Source: Solimonas sp.
GTDB lineage: Bacteria > Pseudomonadota > Gammaproteobacteria > Nevskiales > Nevskiaceae
DNA length: 45,510 nucleotides
Direction of reading: 5' to 3'
Assembly: GCA_030149365.1 (NCBI GenBank)
Contig: JASBRP010000027.1
Location: forward strand, 1 to 45,510
In this document: in pieces, positions 27,889 to 36,186 of the stretch
Position numbering within the stretch: position 1 is the first letter of the stretch
How the letters are laid out: each line of letters begins with the position of its first letter
Notes under the pieces: generated by a model
Seen by the model: the letters and a program-made list of their open reading frames with translations, nothing else
The model's database searches: none
Told to the model about the DNA's origin: nothing
Made by a program: the position numbers and the translations under genes

Positions 27889-30375
27889 TCAGTTGAAGCC
27901 GAACGACAGGTTCAGGCGTAAGGTGCGCGGCGTGGTGTAGACCAGGGGCCGGCCAATGACGGCGGCTTCCAGATCGCTGCCCCCCAGGGCTGCTGATATT
28001 GCTCGGGTATTGAAGATGTTGTTGATGCCGACGCTCATCGCCGGCATGAACGACAGGTCCGGCCGGCTGATGCCGAAGTTGAAGTGAAGCAGCTCGTAGC
28101 CGCCAACCTCGGCCGAGTGGTTGATGTTGTTCCAGGCTTTGCCCTGGTGGGTGCCGATCAGCGAGGCCTGCGTCTGCCAGGGTCCGAATTCGTGGCGGTA
28201 GCCGACGGTGGCGGTGGCCTGCAGCTTGGGGGAGCTGGGCATTTCAGTGCCCTTGGGAATGGGGCCCTGGGTGGAATCGAAATCCTCGGCGGTGACTGCC
28301 TCGATCCAGGCACCGGAAATCTCCAGCGACAGGCCGTCCAGCGGCGTCAGGTAGTGCAGCGTGCTTTCCAGGCCGACGCTGCGCGCGCTGCCGACGTTGT
28401 CGATGAAGGGGTCCAGCGGCGAGGCGTTCTGGGTGACCTGCGGCTTGTCCCAATCGAGGTAGAAGGCGGTGAGGTCGAAGCGCAGCGTGCGGTCCAGCCA
28501 GTCGCTGCGCAGGCCGATCTCGTAGTTCCAGAGCGTGCTGGATTCATAGGCAGGCGGCACCCGGGCGACATTGCCGAGATTGAAACCGCCGAACTGGAAG
28601 CCACGCGAGATGTTGCCGTAGATCATCAGCTCATCACTGGGGCGCCAGTTCAGGGCGACCTTGGGGCTGAAGCCGTTACTCTCCTGCATCCGCTTGTCAT
28701 CCGGCTGGCCGTTGGTGGTGGGCGTGCCGACCACTTCGGTCTGGTAGTAGCGACCGCCGACGGTCAGCGTCCAGTCGCTGGCGAAGCTGCGCGAGATCTC
28801 GCCGAACAGGGCGCGTTCCTGCGCCGTCAGCGGGCGGAAGCCGGTGTCGGTGGCGCGCAGGCCGCCGGCCTCCACGGGCAAGCCGAGCAACTGCAGCAGC
28901 GGTGCCAGGCGGTCCATGATGGGAACGCCGGGGAGGGCGAGATCCAGATAGAGGCTGGACCGGATGTTCGCCTCGTAGTCGCTGAAGTAGACACCACCCA
29001 GCCAGTTCCAGGGGCCATCGCCATTGGAGACGAGGCGGAATTCCTGCATGAAACCCTCGGTTTCCACCGCGCGCTTGGCGTGCAGCGAGCGCACGCCGAG
29101 CATGGCCAGCGGCCGCAGGATGTAGGAGGTGTCCGCGTCGTTGTGGTTGAACTTGGTCTGGTAGCCGGTCACCGACACGAGCTGCGCCCAGTCGAAGTCG
29201 TAGCGCGCATCCAGGGTGGTGGCATTGAAGCCGTTCTTGTAGGGCGAGGGTGCCGGCGCCTCGTTGCGCGGCAGGTTCTGGTCGTTGGTGGTGTAGCCCA
29301 GCTCGTCGCCCTCGCGCTGTGAGCGCATGTAGGAGAGGTTGAAGGTCAGCTCGTCCAGTGGCTTCCACAGGGCGATGGCGCGGCCGGCGAAGTTGTCGAC
29401 GTCGTCGACGTTGTCCTCGCGACGCCCCGGGGTGTCGATATCGAGCACGCCCGGCTGGTTCTGCAGCGAGCCGGCAAGACGCAGTGCGAAGGTCTCGCCC
29501 AGCGGCAGATTAAGCATCGCGGAGTACGACGGCGCGGACTCACCGGTCTTGACGCTGACCCAGTTGCCGGAGAAGCGGCCTTCCCATTCGCCGAGCTTGG
29601 GGGCGTTGGGTACGTAGCGGATCAGGCCGCCGAGCGAGGTGGCGCCGAACAGCGAGCCCTGCGGGCCCTTCAGCACTTCCACGGTGGCCAGGTCCCAGGG
29701 ATCGGGATCGACGATGGTGTAGGAGCCATAGGGATCGGTCAGCGGCATGTCGCCGAAGACCACGCCGACGGTCTGGTTGGTGCCGGTGTCCGGGCCGACG
29801 CCGCGGACGCTGAGCTTGCGCGGCACGCCGGCGATCTCGTCCTGGGTGTTCATGCCGGGCACCAGGGCAATGAAGTCCTTGAGCTTGTGTGAGCCCAGGT
29901 CCTCCAGCGACTTGCCGGTGAGTGCCGAGATGCTGATGGGAATCTCGCGCGTGGACTGCTCGCGCTTGGTGGCGGTGACGATGATCTCTTCGATCTGGGC
30001 ATGGCGGCGCGGCTCTTCCAGCGGAGCCGGCTGCGTTTCCGTCCGCAGCGGTTGCACCGGGATGGTCTCCAGAGTGTCGACGAGCGCGGGGTCGGTGGCC
30101 GGTGCGGGTTGTTCGCCGCTGCCTGCCGCAGCTGTCGACTCGCCGGCCGGCGATGTGGCGGGCTGGGCAGCCGGCTCGGCCGGCGTGCTGGCCGGCTGTT
30201 CGGCCAGCAGCGCATCGAGGTCGAAGTCCTGCGGCTCACCGCTTTCCTGTGCCTGGGCACCGGCGGCGCTGCTCAGGCCCAGCAGCGCGGCGGCGCAACC
30301 ACCCTTGAGGCGGCCCAGGCGACGTGCGTGGAAGGCGATGGAGGACATGGCGAGGTTTCCGGAAGTGTCTTTCAT
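27889..30375 (-). CDS. TonB-dependent outer-membrane receptor (copy 2)
   Basis: The 828-residue protein has a signal peptide (about residues 11-43 if ATG 30375 is used; ATG 30348 is an alternative that shortens the N-region). A short acidic motif QDFDLDALLAEQ follows, then a Pro/Ala-rich linker, then the TonB box IEEIIVTATKR at about 128-138. The plug segments are RKLSVRGVGPD and VEVLKGPQGSLFGATSLGGL, and the barrel ends LRLNLSFGFN. The 30375 start lies 2 bp after the stop of the S12 peptidase gene, which favours coupling. The resemblance to the receptor at 21088-23523 extends to the unusual N-terminal motif and linker. It probably imports the peptide that the upstream hydrolases degrade. Confidence 0.92.
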   Translation of the reverse strand: MKDTSGNLAMSSIAFHARRLGRLKGGCAAALLGLSSAAGAQAQESGEPQDFDLDALLAEQPASTPAEPAAQPATSPAGESTAAAGSGEQPAPATDPALVDTLETIPVQPLRTETQPAPLEEPRRHAQIEEIIVTATKREQSTREIPISISALTGKSLEDLGSHKLKDFIALVPGMNTQDEIAGVPRKLSVRGVGPDTGTNQTVGVVFGDMPLTDPYGSYTIVDPDPWDLATVEVLKGPQGSLFGATSLGGLIRYVPNAPKLGEWEGRFSGNWVSVKTGESAPSYSAMLNLPLGETFALRLAGSLQNQPGVLDIDTPGRREDNVDDVDNFAGRAIALWKPLDELTFNLSYMRSQREGDELGYTTNDQNLPRNEAPAPSPYKNGFNATTLDARYDFDWAQLVSVTGYQTKFNHNDADTSYILRPLAMLGVRSLHAKRAVETEGFMQEFRLVSNGDGPWNWLGGVYFSDYEANIRSSLYLDLALPGVPIMDRLAPLLQLLGLPVEAGGLRATDTGFRPLTAQERALFGEISRSFASDWTLTVGGRYYQTEVVGTPTTNGQPDDKRMQESNGFSPKVALNWRPSDELMIYGNISRGFQFGGFNLGNVARVPPAYESSTLWNYEIGLRSDWLDRTLRFDLTAFYLDWDKPQVTQNASPLDPFIDNVGSARSVGLESTLHYLTPLDGLSLEISGAWIEAVTAEDFDSTQGPIPKGTEMPSSPKLQATATVGYRHEFGPWQTQASLIGTHQGKAWNNINHSAEVGGYELLHFNFGISRPDLSFMPAMSVGINNIFNTRAISAALGGSDLEAAVIGRPLVYTTPRTLRLNLSFGFN

Positions 30376-30377
30376 GT

Positions 30378-32042
30378 TCAGCAGCGCTCGAAGCGCAGCC
30401 CCCGCGCGCGGTCCGCGTCCATGATGAAACCGACGACCTGGCCCTCGCGGCGTTCCAGCGTCAGCACGGCGACATTCGGCAACGCTGGTGGCGGTACGGT
30501 GTGGTAGGCGCCGCAGGCGACGAGATTCTCGGTCAGCGGCTGCAGCTCCCACAGCGCTTTACCGCAGATCGGCTGATAGTCGATGTAGAGCTTGTCGCCC
30601 TGCAGCACGACCTCGATCTCCGGGCCGTAGTCGACGCTGCGGTAGCGTCCGCAGAAGCCCGCAGCAAGGTCTGCGGCGGCAGGACCCTGCGGCGGCAGGC
30701 GCTCGAAGCATCGCGTTTCGCCGGCCAGGCGGAAGTCGTGCGAGGCTGGGCTCTCGCCGGCGGCCGGAGGCAGCAGGTCGATCGGGCTGGTCGGTGAGTT
30801 GGCGATGGCCAAGCGGCCGTCGCGCTCGAGCAGCACGCCCACGGCGGTGCCATGGGCGGAGAGCATCATGCCCTCGGGCGCGCCCGGCAGCACGGGGATA
30901 CGGCTGATCTCGAGCAGGGTGCGTGCTTCGGTGGAGTACCAGCGGCCCGGCAGGCCCGGATGATCGTCGGCCGCGGGCGGCTGGCGCGGCGGCGGCAACT
31001 GCTCGGCGAGCACCAGCTCCATGATCTTCTGCGCCATCGCAGGAGCGGCGCCGTCCATGCGATTGCTCATGACGATGATGTCGAGGTCATGCGAAGGCAC
31101 CATGTACATCTGGCACTGCGCGCCCAGTGTGGCTCCGGCATGATGGATGGTCTCGATGCCGCGGAAATCCTGGCGCGTCAGGCCCAGGCAGTAGGTGCCC
31201 TCGGTGCCGTTGGCGAGGCGGAAGGGCTGCAACAGCTTCTGCCACAGGGACGCGTTGCCGATGCGCTTCTGCGGGCCGCGCAGGTGCTCGGTCCAGACCA
31301 GCATGTCGTCGACCGTCGAGATCATGCCGCCGGAACCCAGCAATTCGTCGGTGGGGTAGATGCCGCGGCGCCAGCTGCCATCGGCCTGCGGCAGGTGCAA
31401 CGTGGCCATGTTGGGCACGATGTCCAGGTCGCTGGGAAGCAGACGAGTGTCCATCATCCCCAGAGGCGCGCAGATGCGGTCGGTGAGGAAGTCGGCATAG
31501 GACTGGCCGCTCAAGCGCTCGATCACCAGCGACAGCAGCGTGTAGCCGGTGTTGCAGTAGATCATGTTGGTGCCGGGCTCGAAGTTGCTCCCGTCGTAGC
31601 GCTGCAGCAGCTGCAGGGTGCCGCCGATGGGGGTGTGCCCCCAGTACCCGCGATTGTGCATGATCACGCCGTACAGCGGATCGCGGACACCGCCAGTGTG
31701 ATGCATCAGCTGGCGCAGCGTCGGCTTGCCACTGGCCTTGCCGGCCAGCTCCGGCAGATAGTCGCTCAGAGGCTTGTCGGCATCGAGCTTGCCTTCCTCT
31801 TCCAGCAGCAGGATTCCGACGCAGGCGAAATGCTTGCTGGTGGAGCCGATACGCATGCGCGTCTGCGGGGTATTGGCTGCCGCGTGCTCGATGCTGGCCA
31901 GGCCCACGCCGCGGCGGTACAGCAGCTTGCCCCGGTGACGGACGCCGACGACGAAGCCGGGGGCGTCACTGCGGTTCCAGGGCTTGAACAGTTCGTCGAG
32001 TTGCTGGGTGAGGCTGGGGGCGGTCGTGTCGGTCATGGTCAT
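30378..32042 (-). CDS. S12-family serine hydrolase, D-aminopeptidase/MlrB-like (copy 2)
   Basis: The 554-residue protein has the class C beta-lactamase/D-aminopeptidase fold: catalytic Ser67 and Lys70 in IGSTSKHF, the YxN motif in IYCNTGYTLL, and the HxG motif in IHHAGATLGA. About 190 further residues form C-terminal barrel-like domains, as in D-aminopeptidase of Ochrobactrum. No signal peptide is visible, so it acts in the cytoplasm. Enzymes of this build cleave peptides with D-residues; MlrB of the microcystin pathway belongs to the same clan. It starts 138 bp after the class A-like hydrolase gene and is followed by the receptor gene. It is a paralogue of the protein at 33041-34675. A role in beta-lactam resistance is unlikely. 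Confidence 0.85.
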   Translation of the reverse strand: MTMTDTTAPSLTQQLDELFKPWNRSDAPGFVVGVRHRGKLLYRRGVGLASIEHAAANTPQTRMRIGSTSKHFACVGILLLEEEGKLDADKPLSDYLPELAGKASGKPTLRQLMHHTGGVRDPLYGVIMHNRGYWGHTPIGGTLQLLQRYDGSNFEPGTNMIYCNTGYTLLSLVIERLSGQSYADFLTDRICAPLGMMDTRLLPSDLDIVPNMATLHLPQADGSWRRGIYPTDELLGSGGMISTVDDMLVWTEHLRGPQKRIGNASLWQKLLQPFRLANGTEGTYCLGLTRQDFRGIETIHHAGATLGAQCQMYMVPSHDLDIIVMSNRMDGAAPAMAQKIMELVLAEQLPPPRQPPAADDHPGLPGRWYSTEARTLLEISRIPVLPGAPEGMMLSAHGTAVGVLLERDGRLAIANSPTSPIDLLPPAAGESPASHDFRLAGETRCFERLPPQGPAAADLAAGFCGRYRSVDYGPEIEVVLQGDKLYIDYQPICGKALWELQPLTENLVACGAYHTVPPPALPNVAVLTLERREGQVVGFIMDADRARGLRFERC

Positions 32043-32180
32043 CGGCAGAAGTATCGTCCACCTGATCGTCTCCGATCGGGGACAGGGGGGCTATCTGCAG
32101 AAATACTGGGTGGGTCCGGGATCAGCCCAGGATCGGCCGTGGATGGATCCGGTGGGCCAGCCGCACGGCCGGCCCTGCGA
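32043..32180 (-). other. Intergenic gap inside the D-peptide gene unit
   Basis: This 138-bp gap separates the class A-like hydrolase from the second S12 gene. It has no gene and only a short AT-richer stretch near 32095-32110. It is the longest break in the minus-strand unit and could hold an internal promoter or a processing site. I see no convincing terminator with a T-run. Confidence 0.35.
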
Positions 32181-33044
32181 TCAGCCGCGCAGCAGATCGA
32201 TGGCCAGGCGCGCAGCCTGGCCGATGACGCGATCCTGCGCAGGGTGCTTGGCGCGCACGTCGTGGCTGCGGGTGAACACGGATACAGCATAGTGACGGCC
32301 ATCCGGATAGCTGACCACGCCAGCCTCGTTACGAACCGTAACCAGCGTGCCGGTCTTGCCGGCGGTACGGATGTCATCCTCGGGAAAGCCGGACGCCAGC
32401 CGGTGCGGCCAGACCTGGGCGCCGAGGATGCGTCGCATCAGGGCACAACCCTCGGCGGAGGCCGCTTCGTCTCGCCAGATGGCAGCCAGCAGGCGCGAGG
32501 CCTCGCGTGGCGTGGTGCGGTTGGTCTGCAGCGGCCGCAGCACGCGCAGGCGTCTCAGCAGTTCCGCATCGGGTTTGGCCGGGAAGTCGGAGCGGGTGCG
32601 GGCGCCGGCGTCTTCGCCCATCTGCGCGAACAGGTGGCGGCAGTCGCCTTCGAGCTGCGTGCCGGGCAGGCCCAGCGTGCGCATCGTGGCGTTGATATTG
32701 CTTATGCCCAGGCGCGCGCAGATCACGTCGGTGGCGGCGTTGTCGCTGACCACGATCATCGACAGCGCCAGGTCGCGCCAGCTCAGCGTTGCGGCATCCA
32801 GGGCCACCGACAGGCCGGTGGGACCCGGAGCGCGGCCCTCGAGCGGAACCAGTACCGGCTCGGACAGCGAGAGCTGCCCGGCATCGGCCTGCCGGCACAG
32901 TTCCACCAGTGCGGGAATCTTGAACACCGAGGCGGCGACCACGGGTTCGTCGGCCTGCCAGGCGATCTCGCGGCCGCTGGCGAGGTCCAATGCGTGCAGC
33001 CAGCCATCGACGGCGGCGGAGTGGAACAGGGATTCGAAGTTCAT
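32181..33044 (-). CDS. Class A beta-lactamase-like serine hydrolase without signal peptide
   Basis: The 287-residue protein has three motifs of the serine beta-lactamase class A fold: Ser39-x-x-Lys42 in ASVFKIP, Ser100-Asp-Asn in VVSDNAATD and Lys230-Thr-Gly in AGKTGTLV. The omega-loop motif ExxLN with the deacylating glutamate is not recognisable; the region instead reads DFPAKPDAELLRRL. There is also no export signal. This makes it a probable cytoplasmic peptidase or amidase rather than a resistance enzyme. Its ATG overlaps the stop of the upstream S12 gene (ATGA), showing tight coupling with D-aminopeptidase-like partners. Confidence 0.85.
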   Translation of the reverse strand: MNFESLFHSAAVDGWLHALDLASGREIAWQADEPVVAASVFKIPALVELCRQADAGQLSLSEPVLVPLEGRAPGPTGLSVALDAATLSWRDLALSMIVVSDNAATDVICARLGISNINATMRTLGLPGTQLEGDCRHLFAQMGEDAGARTRSDFPAKPDAELLRRLRVLRPLQTNRTTPREASRLLAAIWRDEAASAEGCALMRRILGAQVWPHRLASGFPEDDIRTAGKTGTLVTVRNEAGVVSYPDGRHYAVSVFTRSHDVRAKHPAQDRVIGQAARLAIDLLRG

Positions 33045-34675
33045 TGTCGTATCAGGCGCAGGTTGCGTGTGCGCGCGGTGCTGAGCCGGAGGCCCGTGAC
33101 GCGGCCATCCTCACGCTCGATCGACAAGCTGCCGAGGACGGGATAGTTGGCGAAGGCATTGGATTCGTAGACGAAGCCGCAGACCTCGCTGGAGTAGGGC
33201 GTCAGTCGCAGGCGGCTGTAGCCCGAGAGCGGCAGCAGGTCGAGGTGCAGGTGGCCATCGATCAGCACGGCCACCACCTCCACACCCAGTTCGGCATCGC
33301 GGTAGCGGCCGAGCAGACCGGCGGCCAGTTCTTCGGCGGATGGGCCAGCATCGGGCAGGCGCTGCCAGGTCTCGGCATGGCCGTTGTCGCTGCCCAGCAG
33401 GACCTGCGGAAAGTCGTCGGAGGGCAGGGTGACGGTGACGCGCCCGTGCGGCGAGCAGTTCAGGATCCACTGCCCGTCGTGCTCCACGACTGCGCCCATG
33501 TTCTGGCCCTGGATGCTCATCGCCAGGACCTTTTCCGGGCTGCCCGGCAGCGGCGTCTCGAGCAAGCCGATCAGGCGGTGCGAAGCGGGTGCGTACCAGC
33601 GGCCGAGCAGGTCCGGCCGTGGCGTGGGTGTGGCGGCGCGCTCCATCGCGGCGCCCAGCAGCGCCTCGACGATCTGGTTGGCCAGCGCGGGGGCGGAGGC
33701 ATCGTTGCGGTTGCACAGCAGGATCACGTCCAGCTCATGGGCCGGAACGGTCAGCATCTGGCTGTTGCCGCCGATGACGCCGCCGGCGTGATGGACGATC
33801 TCGAGGCCGCGCCAGTCTTCGCGGATCAGGCCCAGGCAGTAGTCACCCTCGGCGCCGCTGCTGCAACGGTGCTTGCGCAGCATCTGCCCCCAGACCGCGC
33901 TGCCGCCGATGGCCTCGCCCGGGCTGCGCAGCCGCGCGAGCCAGTGGAGCATGTCGTCGACGGTGGAGACCATGCCGCCCTCGCCCAGGAGCTCCTCGCT
34001 GGGGAACAGGCCGCGGCGCCAGCCCTCGCCATCCTTCAGGTGCAGATCGGCCAGGCGCGGTAGCAGGCGATGGTCGCTGCTCAGCAGCTCGGTGTCGTGC
34101 ATGCCGGCGGGGGCCAGGATGCGTTCGCGCAGGAAGTCGGCGAGGGCCTGGCCGCTGACGCGCTCGATCACGCGCGACAGCAGGTGGTAGCCCTGGTTGC
34201 AATAGATCATCCGCTCGCCGCGTGGAAAATTGAGGCTGGCAAAACGATGGGCGAGCTGCAGCAGGTGACCCGGACCCGGATAGTGGTTCCAGGTCTTGTT
34301 GAGGAAGGGCAGCAGCAGGTCGTTGGGATCGCGCAGGCCGCTGGTGTGGAGCATGCACTCGCGCAGCGTCGGCTCGCCGCTGATGCCGTCCAGCTCTGGC
34401 AGGTACCGGCGCAGCGGCGCGTCGATGTCCAGGCGGCCTTCCTGCGCCAGCAGCAACGCCGCCAGGCAGGTGAAGTGCTTGGTGGTGGAGCCGATGCGCA
34501 TGCGCGTCTGCGGCGTATTGGCCTGCCCCTGCTGGATGCTGGCCAGGCCGAAGCCACGGCGATAGACGGTGCGGCCGCGGTGCGCCACGCCGACGATGAA
34601 GCCCGGTGCGTCGCCGCAGTTCCAGGGCTTGAACAGGGCGTCCAGCTTCTGCTGGTAGTCGGCGGGCAGGTCCAT
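33041..34675 (-). CDS. S12-family serine hydrolase, D-aminopeptidase/MlrB-like (copy 1)
   Basis: The 544-residue protein has Ser63/Lys66 in IGSTTKHF, Tyr158-x-Asn160 in IYCNQGYHLL and His296-x-Gly in VHHAGGVIGG. C-terminal barrel-like domains start near residue 350 (LLGRWYAPASHRLIGLLE). Length and layout match D-aminopeptidases and MlrB, with no export signal. It shares the start DALFKPWN-x-x-DAPGF with its paralogue at 30378-32042. The likely reaction is release of N-terminal D-residues or cleavage next to D-residues in imported linear peptides. Esterase activity is possible within this family. Confidence 0.85.
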   Translation of the reverse strand: MDLPADYQQKLDALFKPWNCGDAPGFIVGVAHRGRTVYRRGFGLASIQQGQANTPQTRMRIGSTTKHFTCLAALLLAQEGRLDIDAPLRRYLPELDGISGEPTLRECMLHTSGLRDPNDLLLPFLNKTWNHYPGPGHLLQLAHRFASLNFPRGERMIYCNQGYHLLSRVIERVSGQALADFLRERILAPAGMHDTELLSSDHRLLPRLADLHLKDGEGWRRGLFPSEELLGEGGMVSTVDDMLHWLARLRSPGEAIGGSAVWGQMLRKHRCSSGAEGDYCLGLIREDWRGLEIVHHAGGVIGGNSQMLTVPAHELDVILLCNRNDASAPALANQIVEALLGAAMERAATPTPRPDLLGRWYAPASHRLIGLLETPLPGSPEKVLAMSIQGQNMGAVVEHDGQWILNCSPHGRVTVTLPSDDFPQVLLGSDNGHAETWQRLPDAGPSAEELAAGLLGRYRDAELGVEVVAVLIDGHLHLDLLPLSGYSRLRLTPYSSEVCGFVYESNAFANYPVLGSLSIEREDGRVTGLRLSTARTRNLRLIRQ

Positions 34676-34696
34676 GGCGTATCGCGAGGTGGGGAT

Positions 34697-35179
34697 CTAG
34701 AGGCTCTCGAAGCGGCCGGCTTCGCGGTTCTTGCGTACGTGGGCGGGGTCGAACACGCGGCCGTTCATGGCCAGGTACACACCGGGCGGCGAACTGAGCG
34801 CGACGCCGAGCGCGAAGCCGATGTTGAACACCGCATCGGTCTCGTGGAAGCGCGCCGGCTGCATGGCGCCGGTGAAGACCACGGTCTTGCCGCCGCAGTC
34901 GCCGAGCGCCAGCGCGGTCTGCGCCATGGTGTCGGTACCGTGGGTGATGAGGATGCGCTGGCAGGACTCGGCCTGCACGGCCTCGCGCACGCGGGCGCGG
35001 TCGGCATCGTCCATCTGCAGGCTGTCCTTGCGCATCAGCGGGCAGATCTCGATGCCGGCGACGCCGGCTCCCTGCAGCACGCGGCCGATCTGCGGCTCGC
35101 CGATCTCATACTGGCTGGCCGCATCGAAGTAGATCTTGTCGATGGTGCCGCCGGTGGTGAAGACCTTGAGTATCGGCAT
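34697..35179 (-). CDS. Asparaginase-domain protein, N-terminal domain only
   Basis: The 160-residue protein corresponds only to the N-terminal catalytic domain of L-asparaginases, with the nucleophile threonine in VFTTGGTIDK (Thr9) and the second catalytic segment ITHGTDTM (Thr82-Asp83). The C-terminal domain of about 150 residues is missing. The protein ends with a normal stop and start spacing, and short forms like this are a known subfamily, so it is not obviously a broken gene. It lies between the epimerase and the S12 gene. Amide hydrolysis of an Asn/Gln-like or acyl-amino-acid intermediate is inferred from context only. Confidence 0.85.
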   Translation of the reverse strand: MPILKVFTTGGTIDKIYFDAASQYEIGEPQIGRVLQGAGVAGIEICPLMRKDSLQMDDADRARVREAVQAESCQRILITHGTDTMAQTALALGDCGGKTVVFTGAMQPARFHETDAVFNIGFALGVALSSPPGVYLAMNGRVFDPAHVRKNREAGRFESL

Positions 35180-35191
35180 GTGGTGACTTCC

Positions 35192-36178
35192 TCAGATACC
35201 CCAGCAGAAGCCGCTGGCGGGCAGATTGACCTGGCCGGTATCGTAGACGAAGCCACCGATGCGGTCGTTGCGCAGCAGCAGCGGGCCGTCGATATCGACG
35301 TAGTCGCAGAGTTGCGCCAGTACCTGGGCCGGCGCCATCGCCAGCGAGGTGCCGCCCATGCAGCCGACCATCAGTCCCAGGCCGCGCTCGCGTGCGGCGC
35401 GGGCCAGCAACAGGCCCTCGGTCAGGCCGCCGCACTTGTCGAGCTTGATGTTGATCATCTGGTAACGGCGCGCGGCCTGCTCCAGCTCGCCGAGGTGCTG
35501 GCAGGATTCGTCGGCCGCCAGCGGCAGCGGTGCCTGGTAGCCCTCCAGGAACTCGTCGCTGCCGCGGCGCAGCGGCTGCTCGATGAAGATCACGCCCAGG
35601 CGCTTCATCTCCCCGGCAACCTCGCGCAGCTGCTCGAAGCTCCAGCCCTGGTTGGCATCCACCACCAGGCGCGCATCCGGCCGGCGACGGCGGATGGCCT
35701 CGACGCGCTCCACCGGACGGTCGCCGTCGAGCTTGATCTTCAGCAGCGGGTGGGTCACCCGCGCCGCCTTCTCGCCCATGGCTTCCGGCTCGGTCTCGAT
35801 GCCGATGGTGTAGACCGTCTCCACGGTGCGGGGCTCAACGCCGGCCAGCGTCCAGGCGGACTGGCCACCGAGGCGGGCCTCGAGATCCCACAGGGCGGCA
35901 TCCAGCGTGTTGCGGGCCGCGCCGGGCGGCAGCAGCGAGCGCAGGGCCTCGCGGTCGGCGCCTTTCTCGATCGCGGCGCGCGCGGATTCGATCTGCGCCA
36001 GGATCGACGCGGTGGTTTCGCCGAGGTAGTGGATCGCCATGCCCTCGCCACAGCCGCTGCGGACGCCTTCACCGATGTCGGCGACGAAGGTCTCGAACTC
36101 GGTCACCGTGCGGCCGGTGATGGTGAAGGGCGCGGCGGCGGACCAGGTTTCGGTATGGATGCTGAGCTTGCGGGTCAT
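35192..36178 (-). CDS. dgcA: Enolase-superfamily dipeptide epimerase, DgcA-like
   Basis: The 328-residue protein has the muconate-lactonising subgroup pattern of enolases. The catalytic KxK is at 147-149 (LLKIKLDGD), the metal ligands are Asp174 (VVDANQGW), Glu200 (FIEQPL) and Asp223 (AADES), and the second-base lysine lies in NIKLDKCGG (245-248). Family members epimerise L-Ala-D/L-Glu dipeptides; DgcA, paired with DgcN, racemises N-acetyl-D-glutamate in D-glutamate catabolism. The DUF1611 gene directly upstream (8 bp gap) supports the DgcA assignment. It lets the cell convert a D-residue to its L-form. Confidence 0.88.
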   Translation of the reverse strand: MTRKLSIHTETWSAAAPFTITGRTVTEFETFVADIGEGVRSGCGEGMAIHYLGETTASILAQIESARAAIEKGADREALRSLLPPGAARNTLDAALWDLEARLGGQSAWTLAGVEPRTVETVYTIGIETEPEAMGEKAARVTHPLLKIKLDGDRPVERVEAIRRRRPDARLVVDANQGWSFEQLREVAGEMKRLGVIFIEQPLRRGSDEFLEGYQAPLPLAADESCQHLGELEQAARRYQMINIKLDKCGGLTEGLLLARAARERGLGLMVGCMGGTSLAMAPAQVLAQLCDYVDIDGPLLLRNDRIGGFVYDTGQVNLPASGFCWGI

Positions 36179-36186
36179 GGCGGGAT

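Noticed and set aside
21088..30375. Siderophore uptake by the two TonB receptors
   Set aside because: No siderophore synthesis, ferric reductase, Fur-like box or ABC iron transporter is visible; the co-transcribed genes are hydrolases and regulators.
30378..34675. Beta-lactam resistance genes
   Set aside because: The three penicillin-recognising proteins lack signal peptides, the class A-like one lacks the deacylating motif, and all neighbours are catabolic. Peptidase function fits better.
34697..35179. Truncated asparaginase pseudogene
   Set aside because: The frame is intact, catalytic residues are kept, spacing to both neighbours is normal, and one-domain forms of this family are known.
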